Shown one piece after another: positions 8,401 to 10,281 of a stretch of 10,281 nt of DNA. Location: assembly GCA_017651785.1 (NCBI GenBank), contig JAGCCD010000168.1, positions 1 to 10,281 on the forward strand. Direction: 5' to 3'. The stretch is from Bacteroidales bacterium (GTDB lineage Bacteria > Bacteroidota > Bacteroidia > Bacteroidales > UBA932). Numbering within the stretch: position 1 is the stretch's first letter; the number at the start of each line of letters is the position of its first letter. Below the pieces are notes generated by a model. It worked only from the letters and a program-made list of their open reading frames with translations. It did not search any database and had not been told where the DNA came from. Position numbers and translations under genes: made by a program.

Positions 8401-9345
8401 GAATTTCGGGTCTATCTCGTACTTGGGAAGGACGTGCGGGCGGTCTATGGAGTAGGCCTCTACCTTTTCTGCTACCTCGAGCGTATGTTCCAGAACCTCA
8501 GGGTGTTCCGGGAACAGGGCGGCCATTTCCTCCTCGGACTTGATGTACTCCTGCTGGGTGTAGCGAAGGCGCTTGGGGTCTGATATGTTGGCGTTTGTGG
8601 TGAGGCAGATAAGGCGGTCGTGCACGGGGCCGTCTTCTTTGTTGATGAAGTGGGCGTCATTGGTGGCGACGACCTTGATGCCGTATTCTTCTGCAAGGGA
8701 GAAGATGCCCTGGTTTACGATTGACTGCTGACGGTAGACCTCGTATATTTTGTCGTATGCCTCCGGGGGCAGGCCTTCCACCTCGGTTTTATGGAGCATT
8801 ACCTCAAGGTAGTAATCTTCTCCAAATACGCTCCGGTGCCACTCTACGGCCTTTTTTGCCGCCTCGTAGTCTCCCGCCATAAGGTCTTTTGAGATTTCTC
8901 CGGCAAGGCAGGCGGAGCAGCAGATGAGGTCTTGGTGGTACTTTTCCAGAACCTCGTGAGTTACCCTTGGCTTGTAGTACATTCCCTCTATGAAGCCGTT
9001 GGATACAATCTTCATGAGGTTCTTGTAGCCGTTGTAGTTTTTTGCCAGGAGGATGAGGTGGTAGTATTTTTTGTGGTCGTTGTCTTTGAGATGGTTGTCG
9101 TAGTGCTGGGTAACGTAAACCTCGCATCCAACTATGGGTTTTACTATCAGGGAGCCGTCCGGACGCTTGTTTGATTTGTCGAAAGCCCAGCGGAGGAACT
9201 CCTTGACTCCGTACATGTTACCGTGGTCTGTGATGGCCAGGGCGGGCATTCCGAGCTCGCGGGCGCGGGCGAAAAGCTTCTTTATGTCTGATAAACCGTC
9301 CAGTATCGAATACTGGGTGTGGACGTGTAGGTGTACGAATGACAT
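5455..9345 (-). CDS. dnaE: DNA polymerase III alpha subunit (replicative polymerase, DnaE type)
   Basis: A 1296-residue C-family polymerase, the catalytic subunit of the replisome, working in the cytoplasm with the beta clamp. Domain order: PHP domain (1 to about 275) starting V-H-L-H-V-H-T; palm/fingers with P421-G-R-G-S-A-A-G-S and the catalytic acidic pair in P461-D-I-D464-V-D466-F; third catalytic Asp in K-M-D671-F-L-G-L; R751-P-G-P-M-D; F862-N-K-S-H-A; helix-hairpin-helix region (about 936-958); a probable clamp-binding S1040-L-S-L-F; and an OB fold (about 1117-1185). All nine PHP metal ligands known from proofreading alpha subunits appear present. A charged insertion (about 528-578) interrupts the region before L-A-N-C-Y-R-L-V-P-E-L. 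I chose the ATG at 9345 because the protein then begins directly at the conserved F-V-H-L-H. The in-frame TTG 12 codons upstream is part of the promoter. The gene is divergent from the barrel gene at 9427 and probably leads a two-gene transcript with the barrel gene ending at 4818. Confidence 0.98.
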   Translation of the reverse strand: MSFVHLHVHTQYSILDGLSDIKKLFARARELGMPALAITDHGNMYGVKEFLRWAFDKSNKRPDGSLIVKPIVGCEVYVTQHYDNHLKDNDHKKYYHLILLAKNYNGYKNLMKIVSNGFIEGMYYKPRVTHEVLEKYHQDLICCSACLAGEISKDLMAGDYEAAKKAVEWHRSVFGEDYYLEVMLHKTEVEGLPPEAYDKIYEVYRQQSIVNQGIFSLAEEYGIKVVATNDAHFINKEDGPVHDRLICLTTNANISDPKRLRYTQQEYIKSEEEMAALFPEHPEVLEHTLEVAEKVEAYSIDRPHVLPKYEIDPKFLAVIDNKLEQYKNVIDEGRYSITKDKATGREIREYRGDAFCQSVAYLCELCYRGAHARYGESLTEEQQERIDFELKTISKMGFPDYFLIVQDYIAASRKHGYLVGPGRGSAAGSVVAYCLGITNLDPIKYNLLFERFLNPDRISMPDIDVDFENLVDSHEYVEKTYGKDHVSRVITFGTMAAKSAIKDVARISEVSIDESNRLSKMIPDRLSERKEKEYPFNPKLDELKPGFKVVEKEVEVEVNGQKVKQKRTFQKGMEDVDVKITLANCYRLVPELRNELENGPDINKEVLQYALKLEGCVRQVGMHACATIIGRGNLTDYIPICLSKDKDTGKDVWTSQYDGHYIEDVGMLKMDFLGLITLSIIHETLRNIKQRHGIDIDIEAIPIDDRETLELYGRGDTTVVFQFESEGMKTWLQRLKPERFEDLIAMNALYRPGPMDYIPDFVERKQGVQKIEYDLPEMEEFLSETYGITVYQEQVMLLSRKLASFTKGEADRLRKAMGKKKIDEMMVLKDKFMTQGQANGHPEKVLDKIWKDWEKFAQYAFNKSHATCYAWVSYQTGWLKCHYTAEFFAANLSCNLSNMDEIKKIMADCKLHDIKVLNPDVNESENRFTVNREGHIRFGLGGLKNFGSNVVDAIIAERAENGQFADIFDFVERMAERSAKDSKSVVITPKSVEILALAGAFDSFGLRRSQFFAPGQSGDRFIDELTRYMDLFKADKMDNSLSLFGEVEEMKPKRPAIPPAPEEENTLALLQEEKNYVGMYLSSHPLDKYSFEIENFTNLSAGRIGEKIQECEKEKTKYSASVAGIVTDVKTMTTRSGSPGARVTIEDYNGHYEFALFGKDYEAYMAYMKPNEYLYIQGDIDERYFLKPEERAQGKTAPYTLKIKKVLLLGNVADTFISGLTLEVDTKLLSAEFRKRLTGLLREFSGKTPLSILLVDQESGYRLDFHSKKFSVDVTNEFIHKAQRLGLSYSVQKKPA

Positions 9346-9349
9346 GTTA

Positions 9350-9381
9350 CAAATATACAGAATAATTCTTACCTTTGTCAA
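9350..9381 (-). promoter_or_regulatory. dnaE promoter, placed almost on the start codon
   Basis: On the minus strand, TTG (9381-9379, within ATTG) is followed by a 21-base spacer and TATATTTG (9357-9350), matching the Bacteroidota promoter pattern. Only four bases (TAAC) separate the -7 box from the ATG at 9345. Transcription would therefore start at or within a few bases of the start codon, giving a leaderless or nearly leaderless dnaE transcript unless another promoter lies further upstream. Confidence 0.65.
9370..9377 (+). promoter_or_regulatory. Probable -7 promoter box of the barrel gene at 9427
   Basis: TACCTTTG matches TAnnTTTG on the plus strand, 49 bases upstream of the ATG, predicting a leader of about 40 bases. 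The expected -33 position (about 9345-9350) has only a partial match and would overlap the dnaE start codon. The box itself lies in the spacer of the dnaE promoter, so the two divergent promoters occupy the same DNA. Confidence 0.6.
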
Positions 9382-9401
9382 TCCTTTTTAGCTTGGATTG
9401 A
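9378..9401. repeat. Inverted repeat in the dnaE / barrel-gene divergent promoter
   Basis: TCAATCC (9378-9384) and GGATTGA (9395-9401) are exact reverse complements separated by 10 bases. The left arm overlaps the dnaE -33 element (9379-9381) and begins one base after the plus-strand -7 box. It could be an operator for a dimeric regulator acting on both genes, or a stem-loop in the 5' leader of the barrel mRNA. The arms are short, so chance is not excluded. Confidence 0.4.
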
Positions 9402-9426
9402 TTATTATTTATCAATTTCTACAGAT

Positions 9427-9903
9427 ATGAAAAAGTTAATTGTTATCGCTGCTTTGATGCTCGCATGCACGGGTGCATTTGCACAGAGAGGCCTTTTCAA
9501 CTATGTTTCCGTCAGCGTAACCGGTGTTACCCACGAGATGGAATCCATCCTCGAGAATCCCGGTGTAGGTATTGCATACGGCGTACGCAACTACAACCCT
9601 GCCGCTTTCGTATCCTTCTCCTACGGCGGAGAGGTATTTGCCAGCCTTGTTCCCCTTAAGATGTTCCCCAGCTTCGCAACCTATGCCGCTCCCGAGATTG
9701 GTGTTGTCATCGGTCCCGAGGGCGTTAAGGGTCATTTCCACGCAGGTCCCCTCTTCGGATACAACTCGCTTGCCACCCGCTTCGGAATGGGTTGGAAGTC
9801 CGGCTTCGGCATCGATATCGGCAGCCACATTGGCCTGGACGGCAGTTACTACTGGCTCAAGGGCAACCAGGTTGCAGCATTTGCAGTGCAGTACCGCTTC
9901 TAA
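9427..9903 (+). CDS. Predicted small outer-membrane beta-barrel protein
   Basis: A 158-residue protein with a signal peptide (M-K-K, hydrophobic core, T-G-A-F-A before Gln20) and a mature chain of about 139 residues rich in Gly and aromatics. Short alternating segments are typical of beta strands: V27-S-V-S-V-T-G-V, A59-A-F-V-S-F-S-Y, H103-F-H-A-G-P-L-F-G-Y, and the last strand A-A-F-A-V-Q-Y-R-F. The terminal Phe and the size suggest an 8-strand barrel inserted by the BAM complex. Cys14 lies in the hydrophobic core, but M-L-A-C is a poor lipobox, so type I cleavage is preferred. Codon use (C-ending Phe, Tyr, Asn and Gly codons) resembles secDF and may indicate good expression. The ATG at 9427 follows an AT-rich leader. 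It is transcribed alone, between a divergent promoter and a strong terminator. Similarity of its R-F ending to that of the protein encoded at 4818-5417 reflects barrel class rather than proven homology. Function unknown. Confidence 0.85.
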   Translation: MKKLIVIAALMLACTGAFAQRGLFNYVSVSVTGVTHEMESILENPGVGIAYGVRNYNPAAFVSFSYGGEVFASLVPLKMFPSFATYAAPEIGVVIGPEGVKGHFHAGPLFGYNSLATRFGMGWKSGFGIDIGSHIGLDGSYYWLKGNQVAAFAVQYRF

Positions 9904-9916
9904 TCGGCTTAGACAC

Positions 9917-9954
9917 AAAAAGAACGGCTCAGAGCAATCTGAGCCGTTCTTTTT
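9917..9954. terminator. Strong bidirectional terminator with GCAA tetraloop
   Basis: A perfect 17-bp stem (9917-9933 with 9938-9954) is closed by the GNRA-type tetraloop GCAA. A-runs on the left arm and T-runs on the right arm provide a U-tract in either direction. It begins 13 bases after the stop of the barrel gene and ends 16 bases from the stop of the convergent serpin gene, so it can terminate both. Confidence 0.95.
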
Positions 9955-9970
9955 GTATTATTCGCGCCAA

Positions 9971-10281
9971 CTATTTATAGCACCCCATAAACAGGATGGC
10001 TCCGGTGGTGTTCTCGGTGATTACGAACAAAAATGGATGATTGCAGTTGAATTCTATATATTTTGACATATCAATATCCCCAGCGTCTCGAATCGTTACA
10101 GAGACAGCTGCGGCCTCTGAACCATCCTCGTCAACGGTTATGTTTGCTACTTGAAGAATATTATCACCGGCGTCCACCGTTTTATTGGCCATATTGGACA
10201 ACACTATCTTTTGGATGCCCATCATCTTCAAAATATCTCCAAATTGCTGACTGGTTTCTATCTCAAAATAGGGCAGACTAA
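9971..10281 (-). CDS. Serpin (serine protease inhibitor family), C-terminal fragment
   Basis: The frame is open from the right edge to the TAG at 9973-9971, giving 102 complete residues (numbered here from the codon at 10279) of a protein normally about 370-420 residues long. It begins S-L-P-Y-F-E-I-E-T-S, the segment of serpins that leads into 'L-x-x-x-G-I' (here L17-K-M-M-G-I). The reactive-centre-loop hinge follows: V49-D-E-D-G-S-E-A-A-A-V-S. The C-terminal signature is F77-N-C-N-H-P-F-L-F-V-I, then T92-G-A-I-L-F-M-G. Serpins trap proteases by a suicide conformational change. A small-residue hinge of this kind is typical of inhibitory members. Counting from the hinge puts P1 near G67, within T-I-R-D-A-G-D-I, so the target protease is uncertain. 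The methionine and TTG codons inside the fragment are internal, not starts. GC is about 42% by hand count, well below dnaE and secDF. The N-terminus, with any signal or lipobox, lies outside the window. Confidence 0.92.
   Translation of the reverse strand, partial: SLPYFEIETSQQFGDILKMMGIQKIVLSNMANKTVDAGDNILQVANITVDEDGSEAAAVSVTIRDAGDIDMSKYIEFNCNHPFLFVITENTTGAILFMGCYK

Noticed and set aside
9346..9381. A 12-codon N-terminal extension of DnaE from a TTG at 9381
   Set aside because: The TTG is the -33 promoter element and the extension covers the -7 box. DnaE proteins begin directly at the F-V-H-L-H motif, as given by the ATG at 9345.
9427..9483. Reading the 158-residue protein as a lipoprotein because of Cys14
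   Set aside because: M-L-A-C lacks the Leu and small residue at the right lipobox positions, Cys14 sits inside the hydrophobic core, and the downstream A-F-A/Q site is a good type I cleavage site.
9436..9918. A 160-codon minus-strand open frame opposite the 158-residue barrel gene
   Set aside because: Fully antisense to a gene with a signal peptide and barrel features; it runs into the terminator stem and has no promoter or motif.
10063..10281. A 72-codon plus-strand open frame at the right edge
   Set aside because: It is antisense to the clear serpin C-terminus, and its Arg/Gln/Pro-rich translation has no recognisable features.

Overview
The window reads as a chromosomal stretch from a Bacteroidales-type bacterium (phylum Bacteroidota). 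Four things support this. SecD and SecF are fused into one protein of about 1000 residues. Promoters show the Bacteroidota pattern (TAnnTTTG at -7, TTG/TTTG about 19-21 bases upstream) and ribosome binding sites are A-rich rather than Shine-Dalgarno. There is a Bacteroidota-style lipoprotein followed by a TonB-dependent receptor. Short outer-membrane barrel proteins end in aromatic residues. Hand counts give roughly 57-68% GC in sampled lines of secDF and dnaE. I cannot name a genus.

Layout, left to right. (1) Minus strand, 1-209: the N-terminus of a TonB-dependent receptor, cut by the window edge and lacking an obvious ATG start. (2) Minus strand, 238-1557: a large acidic lipoprotein with one calcium-loop-like motif, directly upstream of the receptor and probably in its operon. 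(3) 1558-1724: a divergent promoter region containing a 12-bp palindrome. (4) Plus strand, 1725-4751: secDF, the proton-driven accessory of the Sec translocon, followed by a strong bidirectional hairpin terminator. (5) Minus strand, 4818-5417: a small predicted outer-membrane barrel lying 37 bases downstream of dnaE. (6) Minus strand, 5455-9345: dnaE, the replicative DNA polymerase III alpha subunit, with an apparently intact PHP metal centre. (7) 9346-9426: a compact divergent promoter region in which the dnaE signals and those of the next gene overlap. (8) Plus strand, 9427-9903: a second, smaller predicted outer-membrane barrel. (9) A GCAA-loop bidirectional terminator. (10) Minus strand, 9971-10281: the C-terminal end of a serpin, AT-richer than its neighbours and cut by the right edge.

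Functionally this is two housekeeping genes (secDF, dnaE) set among envelope genes. SecDF helps export the signal-peptide proteins encoded around it. The two short barrels flank dnaE, one co-directional and one divergent. No gene-free stretch exceeds 300 bases. I see no tRNA, rRNA, CRISPR array, insertion sequence or phage gene. I did not find a convincing undescribed multi-gene system. The points most worth a second look are the serpin, the lipoprotein/receptor pair with its missing start codon, the PHP domain of DnaE, and the near-leaderless dnaE promoter.
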